From assembly GCF_003285545.1 (NCBI RefSeq), contig NZ_QLNV01000016.1, forward strand, positions 1-64,000: a stretch of 64,000 nt of DNA, written 5' to 3'. The notes below the pieces were generated by a model. It was given only the letters and a program-made list of their open reading frames with translations, had not been told where the DNA came from and ran no database searches. Positions within the stretch are counted from its first letter, which is position 1. Each line of letters opens with the position of its first letter. Source of the DNA: Sinomicrobium soli. Its GTDB lineage: Bacteria; Bacteroidota; Bacteroidia; Flavobacteriales; Flavobacteriaceae. Position numbers and translations under genes: made by a program. Shown piece after piece: positions 8,236-16,908 of this stretch.

Positions 8236-11200
8236 ATGAAAATCAGTATTTTTCAGAAAATGCCCTTTATTTTTGCCGTATTCCTATATGGCACCATATA
8301 CGGGCAGATTACAGTATCGGGCACGGTCTCTGATGCTTCGGGACCATTACCGGGAGCCAACGTCCTGGTAAAAGGCACTACCAACGGGACCCAGTCAGAT
8401 TTTGACGGTAACTTCTCCCTTTCGGGAGTACAGGAAAACGATGTGCTCGTCATCAGTTATATCGGCTATAAATCAATGGAAATCGGGGTCAATGGCCGTA
8501 CATCGATAAACATTACCCTTGCCGAAGATGCCCAGGCCCTGGATGAGGTGGTCATCATAGGATATGGCGAAACCACCCGGAGGGATGCTACCGGGTCTGT
8601 AGTTTCGGTAAAGGCGGAGGACTTCAACAAGGGGGTTATCGCAGCCCCGGAGGAACTCATTCAGGGTAAAAGCGCCGGGGTACAGATCACCTCTTCGAGC
8701 GGTGAGCCCGGTGCGGGGATCAATATCCGTATCCGCGGAACATCTTCGGTAAGAAGCAACAACAACCCCCTATTCGTGGTCGACGGCATTCCCCTTGCCG
8801 GTGACGACACCTCTGCAGGAGGTTCTGATATAGGACGGGGTACCTCGGCTTCCAAAAACCCGCTCAATTTTATAAACCCTAACGATATTGCCAGTATCGA
8901 CGTGCTTAAAGATGCTTCCGCCACTGCCATCTACGGTTCGCGGGGCGCCAACGGGGTCGTGATCATCACGACCAAAAGCGGCAGGGGCCAGGAGGCCTCC
9001 CTGGAATATTCGGCCACTACCAGTCTTTCGACACCTGCCAATACTTACGACCTGCTGAACCGGGACCAGTTTCTCCGGGGTATTGAAAAATACGGAGGCA
9101 ATGTAGAGGAACAGGACAAAGGGCACAACACAGACTGGCAGGACCAGATCTCGCGAACGGCCTTTTCACAGACCCATAACCTGTCTTATGCCAACGGGCA
9201 CGAAACCGGCGACTATCGCCTGTCGCTGAGCTACTCCGACCAGCAGGGGGTGATCGAAAATTCTTCCATGGAACGCCTCAATGCCCGGCTGAACCTCAAT
9301 CAGCGTTTCTTTAACGACAAACTGAAACTCGGGGCACAGGTCACCATCTCCAGGGTCAATGACGAAGCGCCTCTCATTACGGACAATGCCGGTCACGAAG
9401 GAGACCTGCTGGGGGCTACCTATACCGCCAACCCCACCTGGCCCGCCGATCCGGAATTCCAGTTCTCCACGTCTACACAGAACCCGCTTTCACTGCTGGA
9501 ATACTACCAGGACAAGACCAAAACCAACAGGAGCCTCATCAACCTTTCGGCCACCTATGATTTTACGGACGAATTCAACGTCAAGGTCAATACCGGTTTC
9601 GACAATTCCGCTTCAGACCGCGAGGGGGCCATGTCTCCCCTGCTGTTTATGGGGTCCGGTGTCTATGAGAACGGAAAGGCCTTTATTGCCGAAGTGGACA
9701 ACAGCAGCCAGCTTCTCGAGGTATTGTTTAACTATAATGCCGACTTTGAAGACTCGCGGCTTACCGCCCTGTTGGGGTATTCTTACCAGGAATTTACCAA
9801 CAAGGGAAGAGTATACCAGGGATGGGGGTTCAGTGACCCCGACATGGGCCGTATGATCAGCGACCTGAAAGCTACCGACCGCACGATACGCAACGCCATA
9901 ACCGGCCCGTACCAGCAATACGGTTACGGTATTAACGGCGGCTTTGTAAACCGGCTGTTTCCCGAACTGGCTACCGACGCGCTTACCGTGGGGGCTACCC
10001 CGGCCAGGGCGGCCGTATCAGACTGGCATCACTACGTGGATGAACTGCAGTCCTTTTTCGGAAGGGTCAACTACACCCTCAAAGACCGCTATATCTTTAC
10101 CGCCACACTCCGGGCAGACGGTTCGTCCAAATTCGGGGGCAATAACAAGTACGGGTATTTCCCTTCGGGTGCCTTTGCCTGGATATTGTCTGACGAAGAC
10201 TTTATTCCCGACAGTTTCTCCAACCTGAAACTCCGCCTGGGATACGGAATTACCGGGAACCAGGAGATCCCTCACAACCGGTACCAGACCCGGTCGCGTT
10301 ATGACGGGCTCTCGATCAAGGAAGACGGAGAGGTACAGAACGTATCGCTTTCCAATGTAGCCTTTGCCAATCCCGACCTCAAATGGGAACAGACACAACA
10401 ATTCAATATAGGGGTCGACTTCGGTTTCTGGGACAACAGGCTGAGCGGTTCTCTCGACCTGTACCGCAAAAATACGACCGACCTGCTCATGCAGATCATG
10501 TCGGCCCAGCCTGCCCCGCAGGAATTCGTTTACGAAAACCTGGATGCCGATGTGATCAATCAGGGTTTTGAGATTACCCTCAATTACGGGATCATTACCA
10601 CCGAAGACCTCAGCTGGGACTTCGGGGCCAACCTTTCCTACAACGACAACAGTGTAGAAAACTTCGACGGCACCGTAGATACCGGGGGCATCAACGGGCA
10701 GGGACTCACCGGGGCCTTTGCCCAGCGTATTGTGGACGGACAGCCCCTGTTCTCCTATTTCCTCAGGGAATTCAGCGGTTACGACGAAAACGGGCTTTCG
10801 CTGTATGAAGAAGGTGACATCCAGCAATTCGTGGGAAAAAGTGCACTGCCCAAATACAATCTCGGCATCAGCACCAGCGTCCGGTACAAGCAATGGGACC
10901 TTTCGGCCTTTTTCGCCGGACAGTTCGGGCACTATATCTACAACAATACACGCAACGCCTTTTTTACGGCAGGGGGCCTGGGCAATGCCAAGAATACCAC
11001 CCGGGACGTCCTGGACAGCCCGGAATCCAATCTCAATGCCGCCGATGTCTCTACCCGTTTCCTGGAAAAGGGAGATTTCCTGAGGCTGCAGAATGTGACC
11101 CTGGGGCATAATTTCACCTTTGCCGACCATTCGAAGTTCTTCAAATCATTCCGGGTATACCTCAATGCCCAGAACCTGTTTGTCATTACAAACTACAGCG

Positions 11201-11319
11201 GTCTCGACCCGGAAGTAAACGTAAACAAGCAGCTCGACGGCGTACCCTCGCTGGGGATCGATTATACCTCCTACCCGAGGCCGAGAACATTTACCCTGGG
11301 ACTGAATGCCAGGTTTTAA
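8236..11319 (+). CDS. SusC-like TonB-dependent outer membrane receptor (second pair)
   Basis: A 1027-aa SusC/RagA-family receptor with a signal peptide (MPFIFAVFLYGTIYGQ within the first ~24 residues), a carboxypeptidase-regulatory-like domain (~25-110), the SusC signature LDEVVIIGYGE (~112-122), a plug with SGEPGAGINIRIRG, and a barrel ending in LGLNARF. It is a diverged paralogue of the receptor at 555 and has a SusD gene 36 bp downstream. No glycosidase accompanies this pair. Sharing an operator-like site with the first susC suggests co-regulation and perhaps uptake of a related or differently sized alpha-glucan (inference). Confidence 0.93.
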   Translation: MKISIFQKMPFIFAVFLYGTIYGQITVSGTVSDASGPLPGANVLVKGTTNGTQSDFDGNFSLSGVQENDVLVISYIGYKSMEIGVNGRTSINITLAEDAQALDEVVIIGYGETTRRDATGSVVSVKAEDFNKGVIAAPEELIQGKSAGVQITSSSGEPGAGINIRIRGTSSVRSNNNPLFVVDGIPLAGDDTSAGGSDIGRGTSASKNPLNFINPNDIASIDVLKDASATAIYGSRGANGVVIITTKSGRGQEASLEYSATTSLSTPANTYDLLNRDQFLRGIEKYGGNVEEQDKGHNTDWQDQISRTAFSQTHNLSYANGHETGDYRLSLSYSDQQGVIENSSMERLNARLNLNQRFFNDKLKLGAQVTISRVNDEAPLITDNAGHEGDLLGATYTANPTWPADPEFQFSTSTQNPLSLLEYYQDKTKTNRSLINLSATYDFTDEFNVKVNTGFDNSASDREGAMSPLLFMGSGVYENGKAFIAEVDNSSQLLEVLFNYNADFEDSRLTALLGYSYQEFTNKGRVYQGWGFSDPDMGRMISDLKATDRTIRNAITGPYQQYGYGINGGFVNRLFPELATDALTVGATPARAAVSDWHHYVDELQSFFGRVNYTLKDRYIFTATLRADGSSKFGGNNKYGYFPSGAFAWILSDEDFIPDSFSNLKLRLGYGITGNQEIPHNRYQTRSRYDGLSIKEDGEVQNVSLSNVAFANPDLKWEQTQQFNIGVDFGFWDNRLSGSLDLYRKNTTDLLMQIMSAQPAPQEFVYENLDADVINQGFEITLNYGIITTEDLSWDFGANLSYNDNSVENFDGTVDTGGINGQGLTGAFAQRIVDGQPLFSYFLREFSGYDENGLSLYEEGDIQQFVGKSALPKYNLGISTSVRYKQWDLSAFFAGQFGHYIYNNTRNAFFTAGGLGNAKNTTRDVLDSPESNLNAADVSTRFLEKGDFLRLQNVTLGHNFTFADHSKFFKSFRVYLNAQNLFVITNYSGLDPEVNVNKQLDGVPSLGIDYTSYPRPRTFTLGLNARF

Positions 11320-11355
11320 AGCACTAAACTTACTTTAAATCATAAACAAGAATCC

Positions 11356-12879
11356 ATGAGATACTTCACCAGACATATACGGATAGCGTTCATCGGGGTG
11401 CTGCTGTTATCCACAGCCTGTACAGACCTCGAAGTAGAGGAACACGATTCCATCGTAATTCCGGAAACCGATGAAGGTTTCGGGGGAGTAGACCCCGGCA
11501 AGACCCTGGAATCGGCCTATAACGACATCAGGGATACCTACAGTACACAGGAAGGGCTGTATGCCCTTTCGGAAGCCTCTACCGACGAGGTTATTGTCCC
11601 AACAAGGGGTACCGACTGGGGAGACAACGGGGTATGGCGTGTGCTCCACGCCCATACCTGGGACCCCACCCACCGTGATATACTGAACACCTGGAACCGG
11701 CTTAATTCCAATGTATTCCGGATCAACCAGCTTCTGGCCCCGCAATCTGAAGCCAGCGCACAACAAATAGCGGAAGGCCGTTTTTTAAGGGCTTACAGCA
11801 TGTTCCATATCATGGACCTCTACGGCCAGGTACCCTTCAGGGATGCCGATGAAGGGGTCGATATCGACCCCAGGGTACTTACGGCAAACGAGGCTTTCGA
11901 TTTTATTATGGAAGACCTGGAAGCCGCACTGCCCGAACTGCCCGCCATAGGCCCCGGAAACGGAACCATACAAGCTTCAAAAGCTGCCGCCCGTTTCCTG
12001 CTGGCCAAACTGTACCTCAACAAATACCGTTACCAGGGCAGTGATGCTCCCGATCCGGCCGATATGACCAAGGTGATAGAAATGGTAGATGCCATAGCCC
12101 AGGACGGATTCGGACTGCAGGAAGGCTTTTTCGATATCTTTAAAAACGATGCAGACAACGAGACCATCTGGTATACCGATGCTTCGGTGGGCACCCGGAT
12201 GTGGCCCGGGCTGCACTATCACCAGGTAGTCCCGGATAAAACTTCCGGGGGATGGAATGGCTTTGCCACCCTTAAAAGCATCTACGAACTGTTCGAAGGG
12301 CCCGACGACACCAATGCGGAAGGTGCCGGACAGGAAGAGCGAAGAGGATTTGTTCCCGACCAGGGTATAGGATACGGTTTCCTGGTAGGCCAGCAATACG
12401 CCGCCGACGGCACTCCCCTGAAAGACCGCGCCGGAAACCCGCTGGTCTTTACCAAAGATTTCCCTGCCCTGGTGGGGAATAACGAAAGAACGGGGATAAG
12501 AATACTGAAATACCATCCCGACAACGGGGCCGAGGCTACCGGAATGATCGTATTCCGCTATGCCGATGCCTACCTGATGAAGGCCGAGGCGATCCTGCGG
12601 GGAGGGGCTTCGGGCGACGACCCCACGACCATGGTCAACGCACTGCGCACCCTGAGAAAGGCTACCCCGCTCAGTACCATAGACCTTCCCGAACTGCTGG
12701 ACGAAAGGGCGAGGGAACTCTATACCGAAGGGTGGAGGCGCAACGACATGATCCGCTTCGGGGTCTTTACGGAAGCCTGGGAATTCAAGGAAGTTTCCGA
12801 TGATTACCGCGAGTTGTTTCCCATACCGGCTACAGCACTGGTATCCAACCCGAACCTCACCCAGAATACCGGGTATTAA
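11356..12879 (+). CDS. SusD-like surface glycan-binding lipoprotein (second pair)
   Basis: RagB/SusD family, 507 aa, lipobox LLSTAC with Cys22. It shows the family helices (GRFLRAYSMFHIMDLYGQVP) and the C-terminal LFPIPATALVSNPNLTQNTGY-type ending. It would cap the SusC encoded just upstream. It closes the transcription unit: a strong terminator follows 27 bp after the stop. Sequence similarity to the first SusD is only general, so the ligand could differ. Confidence 0.93.
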   Translation: MRYFTRHIRIAFIGVLLLSTACTDLEVEEHDSIVIPETDEGFGGVDPGKTLESAYNDIRDTYSTQEGLYALSEASTDEVIVPTRGTDWGDNGVWRVLHAHTWDPTHRDILNTWNRLNSNVFRINQLLAPQSEASAQQIAEGRFLRAYSMFHIMDLYGQVPFRDADEGVDIDPRVLTANEAFDFIMEDLEAALPELPAIGPGNGTIQASKAAARFLLAKLYLNKYRYQGSDAPDPADMTKVIEMVDAIAQDGFGLQEGFFDIFKNDADNETIWYTDASVGTRMWPGLHYHQVVPDKTSGGWNGFATLKSIYELFEGPDDTNAEGAGQEERRGFVPDQGIGYGFLVGQQYAADGTPLKDRAGNPLVFTKDFPALVGNNERTGIRILKYHPDNGAEATGMIVFRYADAYLMKAEAILRGGASGDDPTTMVNALRTLRKATPLSTIDLPELLDERARELYTEGWRRNDMIRFGVFTEAWEFKEVSDDYRELFPIPATALVSNPNLTQNTGY

Positions 12880-12906
12880 AACGGGAAAAAATACCGCACA
12901 TACGGA

Positions 12907-12937
12907 GAGGCTGCCCGAATGGGCAGCCTCTTTTTTT
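12907..12937 (+). terminator. Rho-independent terminator after second susCD
   Basis: A perfect 10-bp GC-rich stem gaggctgccc (12907-12916) / gggcagcctc (12921-12930), loop gaat, is followed by seven T. Confidence 0.92.
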
Positions 12938-12943
12938 AACGTT

Positions 12944-12958
12944 CAGAAAACGTTTCTT
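12944..12958. promoter_or_regulatory. Candidate operator before third receptor (site 3)
   Basis: cagaaaacgtttctt shares the 9-bp core gaaaacgtt with sites 385-397 and 8142-8154. It lies between the susCD terminator and the receptor start at 13014. The match is shorter than between sites 1 and 2. Confidence 0.35.
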
Positions 12959-13013
12959 TCCATTGCCCGTCTGTAAATTATTCTGTAGGTTTGGTCATAA
13001 AGCAAAACCCCGG

Positions 13014-15095
13014 ATGAAAACAGGTCATACTTTTGGGCCCCTGCTCCTTTTTCTGTTCTGTATATTTCAGGTAAAAGCCCAGGAAAAAGCGCCTACGCAG
13101 CTCCCCGAAGTTACGGTTCACGGCCATACCCCGGTACAGGCGCCGGCAGACAGCACTGCCATCACCCCGGTTGCGGCGGTATCCGCACGCGAACTGGAAG
13201 AGTACGCCCCTGCGGATATCACTCCTGCCATGAACAGGATTCCGGGAGTTTTTATCCTCTCGGGGGGGATGAACGTAAGCCGGATCACCATTCGCGGCGT
13301 GGGGGCACGCACCCCTTACGGCAGCAATAAGGTGAGAGCATACCTCGACGGCATCCCGGTGACCAACGGTATGGGGGAAACCGCCCTGGAGGTATTCGAC
13401 CCGGAAAACATGGGAAACATAGAAATTATCGAAGGGCCGAAGGCTACGGCCTACGGGGCGCCGCTGGGAGGTACCATTTTACTCCGCTCGGCCACACCCG
13501 GAACATCTTCGGTAAGCACCAGCCTTACCGCAGGCTCATACCAGCTTCTTAAAAATACCACCCACCTGTCTGTTACAGACCGGAAACTGTCCCTCGGCCT
13601 GAATTACGAACACCTGGAAACCGGCGGTTACCGCGAGAACAGCGCCTATAACCGCAATGCCGTGCAGCTGAATGCTTCGTATCGTTTTGATGAGAACAAT
13701 ACCCTTTCACTCCTTTTCAGCCAGATAGGCTACAATGCACAGATTCCCAGCTCCATCAGCAGGCAGGCCATGGAGGAAGACCCCGGGCAGGCGGCGTCCA
13801 ACTGGCTGGAGGCACAGGGCTATAAGAACAGTCATGCCACCCTGGCCGGGCTCAGTTATACCCACCGTTTCACGGCATCGCTGCAAAATACCACCAGTGT
13901 TTTCTACACCTATCTCGACCACTACGAACCCCGTCCCTTTAATATCCTTACCGGGTTTACGAACGGGTATGGTATACGCAGCACCTTCGGGAAGGATTTC
14001 ACTTTCGGGGGCAGAAAGGGACAGGTGCAACTCGGCACCGAGATGTATAAGGACGTGTACCAATGGGGCACCATAGAAAACCTGTACCAGCAGCATGAAG
14101 GCGGGGGGAGTGCGGAAGGCCGGCAACTCAGTGACAACAAGGAATACAGGAACCAGCTGAACCTGTTTACCACCCTTACCCTGCCCCTTGCCCCGCGATT
14201 GAAGGCCCGGCTGGGGCTGAATGCCAATTTCACTTCCTATAATTTCCTGGACCATTACAACGAAGGCGCCGGCAATACCAGCGCCTCCCGGCGCTTTGAC
14301 CCCATCCTGGCCCCATCTCTCGATATCGATTACCGCTATAGCGAACACCTGAGGTTTTACGCCAACATCAGCCGTGGGTTTTCCTTTCCCGGAACCGAAG
14401 AAACCCTTACCCCCGAGGGGGTTATAAATCCCGGTCTGGGGCCGGAGAAAGGCATGCACTACGAAACGGGAATACGGTTAAAACTCCTGGAAGACCGTCT
14501 TTCGGTTACGGCCGCTGCCTACCTGATGGACATCAGGGACCTGCTGGTGGCCCAAAGGGTGGGTGAAGACCAGTACATCGGAAAGAACGCAGGCAAAACA
14601 GAACACCGGGGCATAGAACTTTCCGCAGCATACCACATCCCTGTAAGTCCCGCGGTAACCCTTATCCCTTTTGCGACGACCTCGGTCAACAAACACCGTT
14701 TTATCCGCTTCAGGGACGGGGACAACGATTATTCCGGCAATCCGCTTACCGGTGTTCCCGCTTACAAGACCAGTGCCGGCTTCCGGCTCACTCACCGGAA
14801 AGGGCTTTTCCTTTATGCCAACTACCTGGGCACGGGAAAGATCCCGCTTACCGACGGCAATACCCTGCACACCGATCCGTATCATATATTCAACCTGAAA
14901 GCCGGGTTCAGGACATCGCTGTACCGCCGGCTTTCACTACAGGTCTCCGGGGGGATAAACAACGCGGGCAACAGCACTTACGCCTCATCGGTACTGATCA
15001 ATGCCACCGGATTCGGAAATACCGAACCCCGCTTTTACTACCCGGGACTACCCAGGAATTACTATGCAGGCGTCCGCCTACGGTATATGTTATAA
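13014..15095 (+). CDS. TonB-dependent receptor, non-SusC type
   Basis: A 693-aa TonB-dependent receptor without the SusC-type N-terminal domain. The start at 13014 gives a clean signal peptide (MKTGHTFGPLLLFLFCIFQVKAQ cut near residue 23); the upstream frame from 12963 lacks one. The plug domain spans ~65-165 (ITIRGVGARTPYGSNKVRAYLDG-type motif), followed by a barrel ending RLRYML. The architecture resembles iron-complex/siderophore or small-ligand receptors; the substrate is unknown. It has no SusD partner but shares the candidate operator with the two susC genes. Its last 241 bp are duplicated at 16011-16251, on the far side of a higBA cassette. Confidence 0.85.
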   Translation: MKTGHTFGPLLLFLFCIFQVKAQEKAPTQLPEVTVHGHTPVQAPADSTAITPVAAVSARELEEYAPADITPAMNRIPGVFILSGGMNVSRITIRGVGARTPYGSNKVRAYLDGIPVTNGMGETALEVFDPENMGNIEIIEGPKATAYGAPLGGTILLRSATPGTSSVSTSLTAGSYQLLKNTTHLSVTDRKLSLGLNYEHLETGGYRENSAYNRNAVQLNASYRFDENNTLSLLFSQIGYNAQIPSSISRQAMEEDPGQAASNWLEAQGYKNSHATLAGLSYTHRFTASLQNTTSVFYTYLDHYEPRPFNILTGFTNGYGIRSTFGKDFTFGGRKGQVQLGTEMYKDVYQWGTIENLYQQHEGGGSAEGRQLSDNKEYRNQLNLFTTLTLPLAPRLKARLGLNANFTSYNFLDHYNEGAGNTSASRRFDPILAPSLDIDYRYSEHLRFYANISRGFSFPGTEETLTPEGVINPGLGPEKGMHYETGIRLKLLEDRLSVTAAAYLMDIRDLLVAQRVGEDQYIGKNAGKTEHRGIELSAAYHIPVSPAVTLIPFATTSVNKHRFIRFRDGDNDYSGNPLTGVPAYKTSAGFRLTHRKGLFLYANYLGTGKIPLTDGNTLHTDPYHIFNLKAGFRTSLYRRLSLQVSGGINNAGNSTYASSVLINATGFGNTEPRFYYPGLPRNYYAGVRLRYML
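14855..15095 (+). repeat. 241-bp direct repeat, left copy (receptor 3' end)
   Basis: Identical to 16011-16251 except for one synonymous position next to the stop (tta at 15090-15092 versus ttg at 16246-16248). It encodes the last 79 residues and the stop of the receptor. The offset between copies is 1156 bp. Confidence 0.95.
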
Positions 15096-15128
15096 GCAGA
15101 AGCCGTCTTGGTCCAAACCCCTGGTTTT

Positions 15129-15572
15129 CTACCCGGCCTCCGCAATGTTTTTACGGGTATTCATCAGGCTGGCATTGCGAAAATGACGGTTTACAGCATT
15201 AATCAGTTTATAGGGACGGTTAAACGCTTCCTGAGAAACCATAAAGTATTCGGACAGTTTTCGTATGGTGTCCTTCGACAGTCCCTTGTGATAATTTAAA
15301 ATCTTGGAAATTGTTCCTTTGGAAAGTTCCAGCACAGGCTCCAGGTCCTTGGCTTTCATCTGGTGTTCTGCCATCATCGATTTAAGCAGTGTAATGGGAT
15401 CCTGATCTTCCAGAGTATTGTGTTCTTTATCCCATTTTTCAATCAACAGGGTGAGGAGTTCGATTTCTTCTTCCGCTTTTTCGTCATTACTACGCAACAA
15501 ACCTTCCAGTATATTGCAATACGTATCGTATTGTTCCCTGTTCTTAATTACGGTATATTTTAAGGTTTTCAT
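15129..15572 (-). CDS. higA: HigA-like antitoxin, helix-turn-helix
   Basis: A 147-aa antitoxin of a HigBA-type (type II) toxin-antitoxin module. The N-terminal half (MKTLKYTVIKNREQYDTYC) is the helical region typical of Bacteroidota HigA proteins; the C-terminal half is an XRE-like helix-turn-helix (MKAKDLEPVLELSKGTISKI, ~80-105) used for operator binding and autorepression. I start at 15572; ATGs at 15575 and 15602 are alternatives, and 15602 would overlap the toxin. It lies 10 bp behind higB on the same strand, toxin first as usual for higBA. The cassette is visibly more AT-rich than its neighbours. Confidence 0.85.
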   Translation of the reverse strand: MKTLKYTVIKNREQYDTYCNILEGLLRSNDEKAEEEIELLTLLIEKWDKEHNTLEDQDPITLLKSMMAEHQMKAKDLEPVLELSKGTISKILNYHKGLSKDTIRKLSEYFMVSQEAFNRPYKLINAVNRHFRNASLMNTRKNIAEAG

Positions 15573-15582
15573 CATTATTTTT

Positions 15583-15915
15583 TTAATAGTTATCAATATC
15601 ATACTGTTTCCCGGTCTTGCAAAGCCCGGTATATTCGGCGTGGGTACCGATCCATTTTACATACAGATGTACCCGTGTCTTTCCGAAATAATACTCACAT
15701 ATCATCCGATAGTTATTTCCTCCTACATTAAACACCAGCCGGTTCGTACCCCTCCCCAGAATATCGGCACTGTTAAAAGTTTTTATAATATCCCGGGGTT
15801 CCTTCCAGTCTGCCCACCTGATTATATTTAACCAGTGTGCAAACGATACCCCGCTCCGTGCATTTTTTACAATATAGTCTTCAATCGTTTGCTTCTTTAT
15901 TAAATGTACCTTCAT
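15583..15915 (-). CDS. higB: HigB-like mRNA interferase toxin
   Basis: A 110-aa protein of the HigB_toxin/RelE-like family, which cleaves mRNA on the ribosome when free of antitoxin (family knowledge). Recognisable segments are SFAHWLNIIRWADW, FNSADILGRGTNRLVFNVGG and NYRMICEYYFGKTRVHLYVK; the last carries the conserved Arg/Tyr region. The length is normal for the family. It is the first gene of the minus-strand higBA unit. The unit lies between two copies of the neighbouring receptor's 3' end, which suggests it arrived as an insertion. Confidence 0.87.
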   Translation of the reverse strand: MKVHLIKKQTIEDYIVKNARSGVSFAHWLNIIRWADWKEPRDIIKTFNSADILGRGTNRLVFNVGGNNYRMICEYYFGKTRVHLYVKWIGTHAEYTGLCKTGKQYDIDNY

Positions 15916-16010
15916 GAGAACTAAATTACAAATATACTAAAGTTTCCCTTAATGAAACTTTATTGGTTCACGTTTTATGATCACACCTAAAGTCAGCCTC
16001 CCGCCTTCGC

Positions 16011-16251
16011 CGGCAATACCCTGCACACCGATCCGTATCATATATTCAACCTGAAAGCCGGGTTCAGGACATCGCTGTACCGCCGGCTTTCACTACAGGT
16101 CTCCGGGGGGATAAACAACGCGGGCAACAGCACTTACGCCTCATCGGTACTGATCAATGCCACCGGATTCGGAAATACCGAACCCCGCTTTTACTACCCG
16201 GGACTACCCAGGAATTACTATGCAGGCGTCCGCCTACGGTATATGTTGTAA
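16011..16251 (+). pseudogene. Duplicated 3' end of TonB-dependent receptor
   Basis: Second copy of receptor bases 14855-15095. In frame it reads GNTLHTDPYHIF to LRLRYML and stop, but an in-frame stop lies about 30 bp upstream and there is no start, so it is not expressed as a gene. One substitution in 241 bp points to a recent event. The flanking DNA after the stop differs from that after copy one, so this copy probably marks the original 3' flank of the receptor. Confidence 0.93.
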
Positions 16252-16280
16252 ATCAAATAACAAATCATCCCGCGACTCAT

Positions 16281-16330
16281 CAGCACATTGACTCATTGAC
16301 ACATTGGCACATTGGCACATTAGCACATTA
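16281..16330 (+). repeat. Minisatellite of cacatt units
   Basis: Short imperfect tandem repeats with unit roughly gcacattg/gacacattg (cagcacattgactcattgac then acattggcacattggcacat). There are about six units. It is non-coding and lies ~60 bp before the holin-like gene. Too short and irregular for a CRISPR array. Confidence 0.8.
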
Positions 16331-16390
16331 ACCATAAAATTACCTATCTTTGTTAAAGACCTCATCGGATCAAACCTAAAACCACATTGT

Positions 16391-16741
16391 ATGAAACTTA
16401 TACTGAGAGTTCTTTTAACCGCCCTTGCCGTGGTGATCCTGGCCAAAATACTTCCCGGGGTCAATGTAGACAGTTACCTTACCGCTATTATCGTAGCCCT
16501 TGTACTGGGACTGCTGAACCTGCTGGTAAAACCGCTTCTGATCCTCTTTACCCTGCCGATCACCATTCTTACCATGGGGCTTTTTCTCCTGGTGATCAAT
16601 GCGGTGGTCATTCTGTTTACCGAAAGCCTGGTAGGGGGCTTCCAGGTGGCCAGTTTCTGGTGGGCACTGCTGTTCAGCCTGTTGTTGTCGTTCCTGCAAT
16701 CCGTTTTTCATTCCTTTATCGGGGATAACGGGGAAGACTGA
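16391..16741 (+). CDS. Phage holin family 4 / DUF-type four-helix membrane protein
   Basis: A 116-aa very hydrophobic protein with four predicted membrane helices (~3-20, 27-48, 52-75, 85-108), matching the phage_holin_4_2 family that is widespread on bacterial chromosomes outside prophages. The motif GLLNLLVKPLLILFTLPITI is typical. I start at 16391; the upstream frame from 16304 would translate the minisatellite. No phage gene is nearby, so a lysis role is unlikely; the function is unknown. Confidence 0.8.
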   Translation: MKLILRVLLTALAVVILAKILPGVNVDSYLTAIIVALVLGLLNLLVKPLLILFTLPITILTMGLFLLVINAVVILFTESLVGGFQVASFWWALLFSLLLSFLQSVFHSFIGDNGED

Positions 16742-16835
16742 CCGGTGACTTCGATACACCGATCACTGCGATCAAAGAAACTTCAACAGCAGGGGAACCT
16801 GTAAAACGCCCTCTAAAATTCAGACGCTCAAAAAG

Positions 16836-16866
16836 TTGGTTGGAATTGCAAAAAACTCTAATTTTG
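16836..16866 (+). promoter_or_regulatory. Promoter of tig
   Basis: A Bacteroidota-type -7 box TAATTTTG (16859-16866, consensus TAnnTTTG) has a TTG -33 element at 16836-16838 and 20 bp between. The tig start codon is 42 bp downstream. Confidence 0.6.
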
Positions 16867-16908
16867 CAGCCGGTTTTTATATGCCCTATTAATTTATAAA
16901 GAGAATAA

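Noticed and set aside
16281-16330. Tandem repeats as a CRISPR array
   Set aside because: Units are 8-10 nt with no spacers and there are no cas genes.
16391-16741. Prophage remnant because of the holin-like gene
   Set aside because: No other phage gene is nearby, and this family is common on chromosomes outside prophages.
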